A DNA stretch of 14,159 nt from an uncultured Thermoplasmata archaeon (GCA_946545675.1 CAMNNR010000018.1:1-14159); one strand, 5' to 3'. Shown: positions 7,186 through 13,928, counted from the stretch's first letter. A program made the numbers and translations. Notes: generated from the sequence alone by a model not told the origin.

Positions 7186-8520
7186 ATGAAGGGATTCGTG
7201 ATCTCCGGGACAGGCAGCGGGGTGGGGAAGACCTCCGTGACCACCGGGATAATGTCCGCGCTTTCCAAAAGGTACAAGGTGCAGGCATTCAAGGCAGGTC
7301 CGGATTTCATCGACCCGATGTACCACACCGCGGCCACCGGACGCCCCTCCAGGAATCTCGATTCCTTCATGCTCACCGACGAACGCATCCGTAATGTGGT
7401 GGGCTATGCCTCCAGGGACGCAGACCTCTGTGTCGTCGAAGGGGTCCGCGGACTGTATGAAGGGTTCTCTGGGGACAGTGACGTGGGTTCGACCGCCCAC
7501 ATCGCCAAACTGCTCGGACTCCCAGTCGTTCTGGTCATTGACGCGGGTTCCCTGACCCGGAGTGCCGCGGCGATAATCAACGGTTTCAAATCCTTCGACC
7601 CCGAGGTCAAGATTGCCGGAGTCATCCTCAACAAGGTATCGGGCTCCCAGCATTCGGGAAAGCTCGATGTCGCGATGAGCACGTATTGCAAGGATGTAAA
7701 GGTCATCGGAAAGGTCCGCAAAGACGCTGATAATACCCTTCAGCAAAGGTACCTGGGTCTTAATACCCTGCACACCTTCGACCAGGGAGAGATAGAACCT
7801 CTCGAGAGGCTAGTGGAACCACTCGACCTCGATATGCTGTTGGGCATTGCGGAGACCGCTTCCGGGGATCTCCCTACCGAGTCCCCATATATCCACAGGA
7901 ATTCCGGACTGACTGCAGCAGTGCCGATGGACGATGCCTACTGTTTCTATTATCATGAAAACATCGAATGCCTGAAAGCATCCGGCATAAACGTCAGGAA
8001 GTTCCGTCCCATCGACGGGGAACGTCTTCCCGACGCTGATATGGTCTACCTGGGCGGAGGCTATCCTGAATTGTATGCGGATATGATCTCCGCAAACACC
8101 GATTTCCTGGAAGGCGTCAAGAACATGTCCGAGGAGAACAAGCCGATCCTCGGGGAATGCGGGGGTCTGATGACCCTGTGTGCCAATATGAGGCTGAAAT
8201 CCAGCAGGGTCTACAAGATGGCAGGGGTCTTCAACGCCACTGCGGATATGGTGGATGTCCGCCACGGCCCCACATATACGATCGCTGACGCCCTGCCCAA
8301 TAATCCATTGTTCAAAGGACAGGTCAAAGGACACGAGTACCATTACTCCGACGTGAAGATCCACGGTTCTGGTTTCTTCGGTTTCAACCTCAGACGCGGG
8401 AGTGGGATCGCCAACAACAAGGATGGACTCGTCCACAAGAACACAATCGGGACCTACATGCACCAGCACGCCCTCTCCATGGAAGACTGGGCTAAGGGTT
8501 TCGTGGATGCCGCTCAGTGA
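7186..8520 (+). CDS. cfbB: CfbB: Ni-sirohydrochlorin a,c-diamide synthase (CbiA-like)
   Basis: Uses glutamine and ATP to amidate the a and c acetate side chains of Ni-sirohydrochlorin, the step before CfbC/CfbD. The 444-residue protein has an N-terminal synthetase domain with the P-loop GTGSGVGKTS (8-17) and AFKAGPDFIDPMYH. Its C-terminal class I glutamine amidotransferase domain has the nucleophile C325 in GECGGLM and the histidine of GTYMHQHALS (about 422-431). The family includes cobyrinic acid a,c-diamide synthase CbiA/CobB, and a double role in corrinoid synthesis cannot be excluded. Position in the cfb block favours CfbB. The start at 7186 is one base after the cfbD stop and has GGGAG upstream. 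An in-frame ATG at 7081 lies inside cfbD and is rejected. The 3' end overlaps the convergent sirC gene by 7 bases. Confidence 0.94.
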   Translation: MKGFVISGTGSGVGKTSVTTGIMSALSKRYKVQAFKAGPDFIDPMYHTAATGRPSRNLDSFMLTDERIRNVVGYASRDADLCVVEGVRGLYEGFSGDSDVGSTAHIAKLLGLPVVLVIDAGSLTRSAAAIINGFKSFDPEVKIAGVILNKVSGSQHSGKLDVAMSTYCKDVKVIGKVRKDADNTLQQRYLGLNTLHTFDQGEIEPLERLVEPLDLDMLLGIAETASGDLPTESPYIHRNSGLTAAVPMDDAYCFYYHENIECLKASGINVRKFRPIDGERLPDADMVYLGGGYPELYADMISANTDFLEGVKNMSEENKPILGECGGLMTLCANMRLKSSRVYKMAGVFNATADMVDVRHGPTYTIADALPNNPLFKGQVKGHEYHYSDVKIHGSGFFGFNLRRGSGIANNKDGLVHKNTIGTYMHQHALSMEDWAKGFVDAAQ

Positions 8521-9152
8521 CTTTCGTATTTGCTTTCGATACTGCGAGCGAGGGTAACCGCACCGTCATAATCTTGAGCAGAAATCTTGTGCCAGATATC
8601 CTTATCCGCAAGGATTTTCGCTAGGAATTCGGCACGTTTGGGCTGTTCCGAGATCCTCTCCTGCAGGTCGCTCCGCAGATACTTCAGCAGTTCCATCATA
8701 TCATCGTATTCCGGACCCAGGAGTTCGTCTATCTTCCTTGCGACGTAAGGCGGGAAAGCAGGCACCGAACCTTCGGAGGAAACCGCCACGGTGTAGTTAT
8801 TCTTCCTCACGGTGGAAGGAAGCAGGATATCACCGCCGCCATGAGCTGAATTAATAAGGCACCCGGTATTCCTGGCACATTCGGTGATGGCTGCGTTGAG
8901 CTGCTTGCTGTCCGTTGCTGCAACCGCAATGAACGCACCCTCTAGGTATCTGGTTATGTCGGCAGAATCGATATGTGCGATAATGATCCTGTCGCACACC
9001 TCTTCCATTCCGGGGACGGTCTTCTCCGACACCACTGTTATATCGAACCCTTCGAACTGTACGCATTTCCTGTACGCGACCATGCCTCCGCCGAAAACGA
9101 CGATCTTGCGGTCTTTGGTGGGTTCGAGGAAAACAGGTACCTTCCTTGCCAT
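8514..9152 (-). CDS. sirC: Precorrin-2 dehydrogenase (CysG N-terminal / Met8 type)
   Basis: Oxidises precorrin-2 to sirohydrochlorin with NAD. Sirohydrochlorin is the branch compound from which F430, sirohaem and cobalamin are made, so this feeds the cfb genes next door. The 212-residue protein has FLEPTKDRKIVVFGGGMVAYRK (about 8-29) with the NAD-binding GGG turn, and AVAATDSKQLN with D81, matching the catalytic aspartate of CysG/Met8. There is also a LPSTVRKNNYTVAVSSEGSVPA region. Whether it is also a ferrochelatase cannot be told. It is transcribed towards cfbB with a 7-base 3' overlap. A TATA-like element about 27 bases before the ATG suggests a leaderless message. Confidence 0.92.
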   Translation of the reverse strand: MARKVPVFLEPTKDRKIVVFGGGMVAYRKCVQFEGFDITVVSEKTVPGMEEVCDRIIIAHIDSADITRYLEGAFIAVAATDSKQLNAAITECARNTGCLINSAHGGGDILLPSTVRKNNYTVAVSSEGSVPAFPPYVARKIDELLGPEYDDMMELLKYLRSDLQERISEQPKRAEFLAKILADKDIWHKISAQDYDGAVTLARSIESKYESH

Positions 9153-9485
9153 CGGAGCAATATCGCTACGCCGATATTTATTGGGACAGGTATGTTGTTT
9201 GTATGTTTCCAGACCGTTAACATAGATATCGAAATTGGTAATCTGGCACTAACAAATAACAATCCAGAAATGTCAAAGATACGTTCAATGACAAACGTAA
9301 TTGGTACTCTGAATCTAGTTTCCATTATACTCGCAAGCTTGCCACATATGAATAATTGATCAGAAAACAGGATTGCTATTACTTAGCACGCGCAGAATTT
9401 GGGACGGATACCACCAAATCCGTATCCGATGAGTTCGACGAGACCTCGTTCACGACCGCCCTGACTATCGGTGCGGAATGATACC
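9153..9485. other. Intergenic region with orphan coding-like fragments
   Basis: About 330 bases between sirC and the phosphoribosyltransferase gene. Besides the sirC promoter it contains three short open frames, none recognised. (a) + strand 9192-9359, 55 codons from an ATG, AT-rich, with a hydrophobic C-terminal half. (b) + strand 9356-9481, 41 codons with no ATG, GC-richer and gene-like in composition, ending in TGA over the start of the next gene. (c) minus strand 9383-9487, 34 codons from an ATG, ending GYGFGGIRPKFCAC. Stretch (b) looks most like the tail of a lost gene. No terminal inverted repeats or target duplications were seen, so a mobile element is not claimed. Confidence 0.4.
9172..9183 (-). 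promoter_or_regulatory. TATA-like promoter of sirC
   Basis: On the minus strand CCCAATAAATATCGG places an A/T core (AATAAATA) about 27 bases before the sirC ATG at 9152. That is the distance expected for a leaderless archaeal transcript. No Shine-Dalgarno sequence is seen before that ATG. Confidence 0.6.
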
Positions 9486-10112
9486 ATGGCGGCACTCGAG
9501 GAGGCCATCAAGGCCGTGAAGAACTGCTGCGGCGTGACCAGCATTGACATCTCGCCCATACTCGCCGATCCCGGGCTCTTCGCCCAGGCTCTCGATGATA
9601 TCTACCAGATGTACGAGCGCGAGGTATTCGACATCATCGTTACCACCAAACTATCGGGATGCATTTTCGCATCGGCCCTTGCGCAGAGGATGAAGAAAGG
9701 TTTCATCATGGCAAACTGTGTGTCCTCCGAGACAGAAGGCTGCATCTGTCAGCAGATCGAGGGAAGGAAGAGCAAGCTTACCCTTGGCATTCCCGAAGGA
9801 GCAATCCAGAAGGGAATGAAGGCAATTGTCGTGGTCGACGAACTGTCTCACGGCAGAGATGTGAAAGGTACCATCGAAATGCTGGAGAGCCAGGGTGCGA
9901 CAGTAGTCAAGATTTCCGGTTTCGTGGAGGATTCCAATTATAATGCAAGGAAGAATGTTCTCCGCGGATATCCTATTGAGAGCAGGCTTTTCACAGAGGC
10001 CATTTTCAACGAGACAAACTTTTTACCTTGCCCAACGGCAAGGCTCTCTGTTTTGTTTCACTTAAGGGTAGCATTCAAGGAAAGTGTATCGTCTGTCAGT
10101 ATATACTCGTGA
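9486..10112 (+). CDS. Type I phosphoribosyltransferase, divergent (Apt/PyrE-like fold)
   Basis: A 208-residue protein with the order of features of type I phosphoribosyltransferases, closest in layout to adenine phosphoribosyltransferase. It has DISPILADPGLFAQALDDI (21-39), FDIIVTTKLSGCIFASALAQ (48-67), and the PRPP strand AIVVVDE (113-119). Beyond the acidic pair D118-E119, the usual short T-G-G-T loop is replaced by LSHGRDVKGT, so PRPP binding or catalysis may be altered. Cysteines are unusually frequent (14, 15, 59, 78, 86, 88, 182). Conserved sequence ends near residue 170. The last 38 residues look like readthrough across a terminator-like hairpin into the convergent gene. The ATG at 9486 is preferred; an in-frame GTG at 9471 is possible. 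The substrate is unknown; a salvage enzyme or a PRPP-sensing regulator are both possible. Confidence 0.75.
   Translation: MAALEEAIKAVKNCCGVTSIDISPILADPGLFAQALDDIYQMYEREVFDIIVTTKLSGCIFASALAQRMKKGFIMANCVSSETEGCICQQIEGRKSKLTLGIPEGAIQKGMKAIVVVDELSHGRDVKGTIEMLESQGATVVKISGFVEDSNYNARKNVLRGYPIESRLFTEAIFNETNFLPCPTARLSVLFHLRVAFKESVSSVSIYS
10026..10060 (+). terminator. Terminator-like hairpin inside the 3' end of the phosphoribosyltransferase frame
   Basis: CCTTGCC (10026-10032) pairs perfectly with GGCAAGG (10037-10043) around CAAC, and a T-rich stretch (CTCTCTGTTTTGTTT) follows on the + strand. It looks like the natural terminator of the phosphoribosyltransferase gene, yet the reading frame passes through it and stops only at 10112. 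Confidence 0.55.
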
Positions 10113-10540
10113 ATGCACAGATTTGAATCGATAGTGAAAATAACTGATAGCGAATCCTTGGTATACTTCCAAAGGTTGTAGGTGGATCCATCGGCATCCT
10201 TAGTGCCCATGTATGTGTAGAGTGATTCATCGACCTTTTTGTTACTATCACAAATCACTGTGAAGACTGGTGTTTCAGCAGTAGTTTGTTTTTCACCATC
10301 GAAGAATGAATACGTGGTTGTGACGCGGTATACGTATGATGAATTCTCGTTGATATACTGCGAATGGCCATTGCCCGTGACCGAGTAAGAAGAATATGTG
10401 CCAGATACCTCATAATCATGATCCACGCGGTATTGATCGTTAGGATCTTTAAATAAATGCATCAGCCCGAACATAGAGATGACACTCGTCATCAGGACTA
10501 TGACCATGATAAGGGCGATGATGGTGCGTGAACTTTGCAT
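10058..10540 (-). CDS. Small secreted or membrane-anchored protein, function unknown
   Basis: A 160-residue protein not recognised as any family. Residues about 7-27 are a hydrophobic segment (TIIALIMVIVLMTSVISMFG) acting as an N-terminal anchor or signal. The rest is polar, rich in Tyr, Ser, Thr and Asp, and patterned like beta strands, so it is probably exposed outside the membrane. Two N-glycosylation sequons are present (N66, N156). It is the last gene of the transporter group, 42 bases after the substrate-binding protein gene, with a strong hairpin in between and no visible Shine-Dalgarno sequence. It may be an accessory to the transporter or simply a neighbour. Its 3' end overlaps the convergent phosphoribosyltransferase frame by 55 bases. 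Confidence 0.75.
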   Translation of the reverse strand: MQSSRTIIALIMVIVLMTSVISMFGLMHLFKDPNDQYRVDHDYEVSGTYSSYSVTGNGHSQYINENSSYVYRVTTTYSFFDGEKQTTAETPVFTVICDSNKKVDESLYTYMGTKDADGSTYNLWKYTKDSLSVIFTIDSNLCIHEYILTDDTLSLNATLK

Positions 10541-10552
10541 AGTACCATTTGT

Positions 10553-10573
10553 GGCGGGGACAAAGTCCCCGCC
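10553..10573 (-). promoter_or_regulatory. Strong intercistronic hairpin
   Basis: A perfect 9-bp GC-rich stem, GGCGGGGAC with GTCCCCGCC, closed by a three-base loop. It lies between the substrate-binding protein gene (stop at 10583) and the small secreted protein gene (start at 10540). No T-run follows in either direction, so simple intrinsic termination is unlikely. It may protect the 3' end of the upstream message or lower expression of the last gene. Confidence 0.6.
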
Positions 10574-10582
10574 TTATGGTTT

Positions 10583-11983
10583 TCAGAGGTCGTAGTCCTT
10601 AAAGAAATTGTCGATATCCACGTCGGCATAATTGGCCTTTTCAGTGGCGAAGGTATCGATGAATTCGTTGAACAGGGTTTCGTAGTTCAACGAAAGGAGT
10701 CCAGGCTGCATGACATTCAGGTAGAACACCATTTCAAGAACGTACATCGGACTGTTACCTGCCTCACGTGCCATACCGAGGTAATGCATGGTAGGCAGTT
10801 TGGCTCCTTCTCCGGCACTGATCAGTGTCTTCCAGGACTCCACGGTAGCATCCAGGTCTCTCTGTCCACGGAGTCCATCGTGCTCATTATCAATCCAGTA
10901 AAGGTCGCTGTAACCGGCGGTCTTTGTATCGTAGAGGACAGTGTAAATGTTCTCTGCAGTGAGAGTGTTGTAGTTCTTGGTCAGGAGGCTGTGGTGCTGT
11001 CCGACAGAGTAGACTCCCGCCCAATCCGCATGGATAAGGTTAGTGTTACCCTTACCAGTGATGCTGTATTGGCCGGTGTCGATGTAACTGGGTGCGTTTC
11101 TTGACATAATCAGTGCGCCCTTATCCGATTCCGCAAGAGTTGCAGCTGCATCTTTCACTTTTGACAGGATGCCGTCATGCCAGTCCAGATACTGATAGGT
11201 CTTGGTCATATCTCCCTGGAGGAGGAATCCGAACATCACGATAGAACGGTCGATGTATTCATTGGGGTAGTTAACACCGCTGTTGTCGCAGGTGTTCATG
11301 AACATGACATCGATTCCTGCAGGATTCAGTTTCTTGGGTGATTCGACATCTGCGGTGGCCTCGCAGTATCCGGGGATATATACATCGATTTTGTTCTGCA
11401 TGATTTTCTCGTAATCTGGCTCTTCAGTCGATCCGAGAGAGGTTGCGGCTTTGAGGTTGCTGTTAAGCTTGGCCCAATAGTTGGCGATTGTGGTGTCGAC
11501 CATCTTTACCTTGCTCATAAGGCCGGTGACTTCACAGGTATATACTCCGCTGCAGTAGGTAGTGGCGATGGATTTGACAGGCCATGATACCTTGGCAACT
11601 TTGAAGTAATTGTCGATGTAGTAAACGTCAATCTTGGTGTCAGCGGTTGCATCTAGGATATTCTTCAGATAATCGACATCTTTGGAGTCGACTTTACCGT
11701 CTGCGTTTGCATCTGCCAGGCGGGTTGCGGTCTTGGATCCGTTGATAATAGCTTCGAGGTAGCTAACATCGTCATTGTTGAGTTTATCATCTTCATTGGC
11801 ATTACCGTATACCCAGAGTCTCGAAGAAGAGTTAGGGAAATCTTTTTCGGCAATGGTATTGCCGACAATCTTGCCGTTGTCAGAACTGGAGGAATCGTGG
11901 GATCCGGTGAAGACCACCACTGCAGCTCCGGCGACTACTGCAACAACGGCAATGATTGCTACAATCATTATTTTTTTGTCCAT
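10583..11983 (-). CDS. ABC importer substrate-binding protein with N-terminal dockerin-like repeats
   Basis: A 466-residue extracellular binding protein of the metal-chelate/corrinoid importer class (BtuF/FepB/FecB-like). Residues about 5-26 are a hydrophobic anchor, and there is no lipobox cysteine. After a Ser-rich linker come two calcium-loop repeats of dockerin type I. One is NANEDDKLNNDD at 61-72. The other is DANADGKVDSKDVD at 91-104, each followed by a short helix (VSYLEAII and VDYLKNIL). The binding domain runs from about residue 118, with YYIDNYFKVAKVSWPVKSIA and a periodic helix/strand pattern to the end. The ligand is unknown; iron-siderophore, corrinoid, haem or a nickel/cobalt complex are candidates. 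GAGG, placed on the stop codon of the ATPase gene, is its ribosome binding site, so the genes are coupled. Confidence 0.85.
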   Translation of the reverse strand: MDKKIMIVAIIAVVAVVAGAAVVVFTGSHDSSSSDNGKIVGNTIAEKDFPNSSSRLWVYGNANEDDKLNNDDVSYLEAIINGSKTATRLADANADGKVDSKDVDYLKNILDATADTKIDVYYIDNYFKVAKVSWPVKSIATTYCSGVYTCEVTGLMSKVKMVDTTIANYWAKLNSNLKAATSLGSTEEPDYEKIMQNKIDVYIPGYCEATADVESPKKLNPAGIDVMFMNTCDNSGVNYPNEYIDRSIVMFGFLLQGDMTKTYQYLDWHDGILSKVKDAAATLAESDKGALIMSRNAPSYIDTGQYSITGKGNTNLIHADWAGVYSVGQHHSLLTKNYNTLTAENIYTVLYDTKTAGYSDLYWIDNEHDGLRGQRDLDATVESWKTLISAGEGAKLPTMHYLGMAREAGNSPMYVLEMVFYLNVMQPGLLSLNYETLFNEFIDTFATEKANYADVDIDNFFKDYDL

Positions 11984-11992
11984 AAAATGGCC

Positions 11993-12811
11993 TCAGTCGT
12001 ATTTTGGTTTCAGTCTTATGTGGGGGATTCCGTCATACATCTGTACTTCGGAATCGACCTGGTAAACGGTTTCTATATTCTCGCGAGTAAGCACTTCTGA
12101 AGCACTGCCATCGGCATATACTCCTCCGTGATTCATCAAAACAACGCGGTCCGCATAAGCGGCAGTAATGTTAAGGTCGTGACAGACCATGATGACCATA
12201 ATTTTCCGGTCTCTTGCATAGGCCTTGAGGAAGCGCATCACGTCCATCTGGTATTTAACGTCCAAATTCGAGGTGGGTTCATCCAGAATCAATATTTCTG
12301 GCTCTTGTACCAGTCCGCGGGCAATAAGGACTCTCTGGGTCTGTCCTGCGCTCAGTTGGCGAGTATCTCTGTCACTGAGCGGTTGGAGTTCCATGAGCTC
12401 TATGGCCGCATCTACGATCTCGATATCCCTTTCAGACGTCATCCATCCTGCCCGGGGATGTCTTCCGAGAAGGACTGCCTCGGACACAGACATCCCGAAC
12501 ACTGTACTCGAACTGTTAGGTACGAATGCGAGGATGCGGGCAATATCAAGGAGGCTCATTGTCTGAACATCCTTTCCGTTGATTTCCACGGATCCTGAAC
12601 TCGGTTTGAGAAGTTTGTTAATACATTTTACGAGTGTGGTTTTACCGACACCGTTGGGACCAAGTATGCACATCAGTCCCGGTTCGTCGAATTTGAGATT
12701 GATGTTCTTAAGAATTTCAACGGAGCCGTAGCCGAAGGTCATGTTTTTGAATTCGACAGTGACCCTATCCTGCTGTTCCCTTGGTTCATAGAGGATAGAT
12801 GTTCCGCTCAT
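11993..12811 (-). CDS. ABC importer ATPase (FecE/BtuD family)
   Basis: Powers uptake through the permease encoded just upstream. From the ATG at 12811 it has 272 residues with Walker A GPNGVGKT (51-58), signature LSAGQTQR (153-160), Walker B ILILDEPT (173-180) and the switch histidine H211 in VCHD. The Q-loop position is odd: the sequence reads AFVPNSSS, with Asn (N99) where most relatives have Gln. The start at 12811 overlaps the permease stop in an ATGA. An in-frame ATG at 12871 would lie inside the permease gene and adds 20 unlike residues. Cytosolic, peripheral to the membrane. It is followed after 9 bases by the binding-protein gene. Confidence 0.93.
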   Translation of the reverse strand: MSGTSILYEPREQQDRVTVEFKNMTFGYGSVEILKNINLKFDEPGLMCILGPNGVGKTTLVKCINKLLKPSSGSVEINGKDVQTMSLLDIARILAFVPNSSSTVFGMSVSEAVLLGRHPRAGWMTSERDIEIVDAAIELMELQPLSDRDTRQLSAGQTQRVLIARGLVQEPEILILDEPTSNLDVKYQMDVMRFLKAYARDRKIMVIMVCHDLNITAAYADRVVLMNHGGVYADGSASEVLTRENIETVYQVDSEVQMYDGIPHIRLKPKYD

Positions 12812-13878
12812 GCCCACACCTCTTTGTTGTTGCGCAGAATGAGATACAGGAACAGCGGACCTCCGATGCATGAGGTAATTACTCCGACGGGGAGAATAGT
12901 GGGTGCAGCGATGGTCATAGCTACCAGGTGAGATATAAGGAGCAGAAGTGCACCAAAGAATCCTGAGGCAGGTACGAGGAACCTGTTGTCAGAACCGATA
13001 ATTGATCTCACCATATGAGGCGCTACAAGTCCTATGAATCCGATTATACCCGTAAAGCTGACCACTGCCGCGGCCATAAGCGTTACCACCAAAAGGAGGA
13101 TAAGGCGGCGACGTTCGACGTCAACTCCGAGACTCTTAGCACTTTCATCCCCAAGTCCCAGTATATTGAGCTGGTTAGCCATATACTGGATGTATATTGT
13201 TCCTAAAATGGCTATCGCCATGACGATGAGGACTTCCTGATAGTCTGTACCGTCCACAGAACCAATCATCCACTTGTATACAGAAGAAAGGTCCTCCGGA
13301 TCGGCAATCAGCATGAAAAGTTGGGTCATCGCATTGAAGAGGTACATCAATGCAATACCGCAAAGAATCATCATGGTCGGAGTAGCATTGCGGAATTTGC
13401 TAAGCATCAGAATGATGACCGCAGGTATCACCGAGAAGACGAATGCATTGATGACAATGCCGCCTCCGCTGATAAGTTCTATTCCGAGGATGACTGCCAG
13501 GGCTGCACCGAATCCCGCTCCTGAGGAGATTCCCATAGTATACGGGTCGGCAAGAGGGTTCTTCAGCATACTCTGCATGCATACACCGCAGATAGCGAGT
13601 GCAAATCCGCAAACCAATGCAGTAATGATGGCAGGCATGCGCAGGTGGACAACGATATGGTAGATAGTGGCATCCTCCGGCGTACGCCTGAGGATTGCAT
13701 CGACCAATGCACCGAAAACCTCGCCGTTCGAGATGGGAAAAGAACCGACAGTAGCTGCATAGATCATGACTACAATACAGCCTAAGATACAAGCCAGGAT
13801 GAATAGAAGCCTCTTCCTGACGTTCGAACTATGTGTCTCTTTGAAGTGGGATTGCTCCCCGGTCTGGTCTTTTTCCAT
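12808..13878 (-). CDS. ABC importer permease (FecCD/BtuC family)
   Basis: The 356-residue membrane channel of the importer, first gene of the operon. After a polar N-terminus (about 1-24) there are many hydrophobic segments, consistent with the roughly ten helices of the family. Family motifs are clear: LRMPAIITALVCGFALAICG, then QSMLKNPLADPYTMGISSGAGFG in the first third. GFIGLVAPHMVRSIIGSDNR lies near the C-terminal third, the region that contacts the ATPase. FecCD permeases import iron-siderophores, corrinoids or haem, and in some organisms nickel or cobalt complexes. The residues do not decide between them. The ATG at 13878 lies close downstream of an A/T-rich promoter without a Shine-Dalgarno sequence. 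The stop overlaps the ATPase start. Confidence 0.93.
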   Translation of the reverse strand: MEKDQTGEQSHFKETHSSNVRKRLLFILACILGCIVVMIYAATVGSFPISNGEVFGALVDAILRRTPEDATIYHIVVHLRMPAIITALVCGFALAICGVCMQSMLKNPLADPYTMGISSGAGFGAALAVILGIELISGGGIVINAFVFSVIPAVIILMLSKFRNATPTMMILCGIALMYLFNAMTQLFMLIADPEDLSSVYKWMIGSVDGTDYQEVLIVMAIAILGTIYIQYMANQLNILGLGDESAKSLGVDVERRRLILLLVVTLMAAAVVSFTGIIGFIGLVAPHMVRSIIGSDNRFLVPASGFFGALLLLISHLVAMTIAAPTILPVGVITSCIGGPLFLYLILRNNKEVWA

Positions 13879-13888
13879 CGTGACGCGA

Positions 13889-13913
13889 TAATAATTATAG
13901 TATTAATAATTTG
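13889..13913 (-). promoter_or_regulatory. TATA-like promoter of the transporter operon
   Basis: A long A/T-only run lies about 11-35 bases upstream of the permease ATG. Its centre, near 13903, is about 25 bases from the ATG, so the transcript is probably leaderless. It is overlapped by the left arm of the inverted repeat at 13899-13928. Confidence 0.55.
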
Positions 13914-13928
13914 TAGTTTCGTAATACT
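13899..13928. promoter_or_regulatory. Inverted repeat over the transporter promoter, possible NikR-type operator
   Basis: AGTATTA at 13899-13905 and its exact reverse complement TAATACT at 13922-13928 are separated by 16 bases. This geometry, GTATTA-N16-TAATAC, is close to the known E. coli NikR operator GTATGA-N16-TCATAC. The left arm lies in the TATA region of the permease promoter, where bound protein would block transcription. Such A/T-rich repeats also occur by chance. Confidence 0.4.

Noticed and set aside
6558..7388. Minus-strand open frame (276 codons) across cfbD and cfbB
   Set aside because: It crosses two confident genes in antisense and has no recognisable motif or promoter.
7810..8469. 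Minus-strand open frame (219 codons) inside cfbB
   Set aside because: Shadow of the amidotransferase region of cfbB; no start signals and no family features.
9153..9485. Insertion sequence or CRISPR in the gap before the phosphoribosyltransferase
   Set aside because: No terminal inverted repeats, no recognisable transposase and no spaced direct repeats were seen there or elsewhere in the window.
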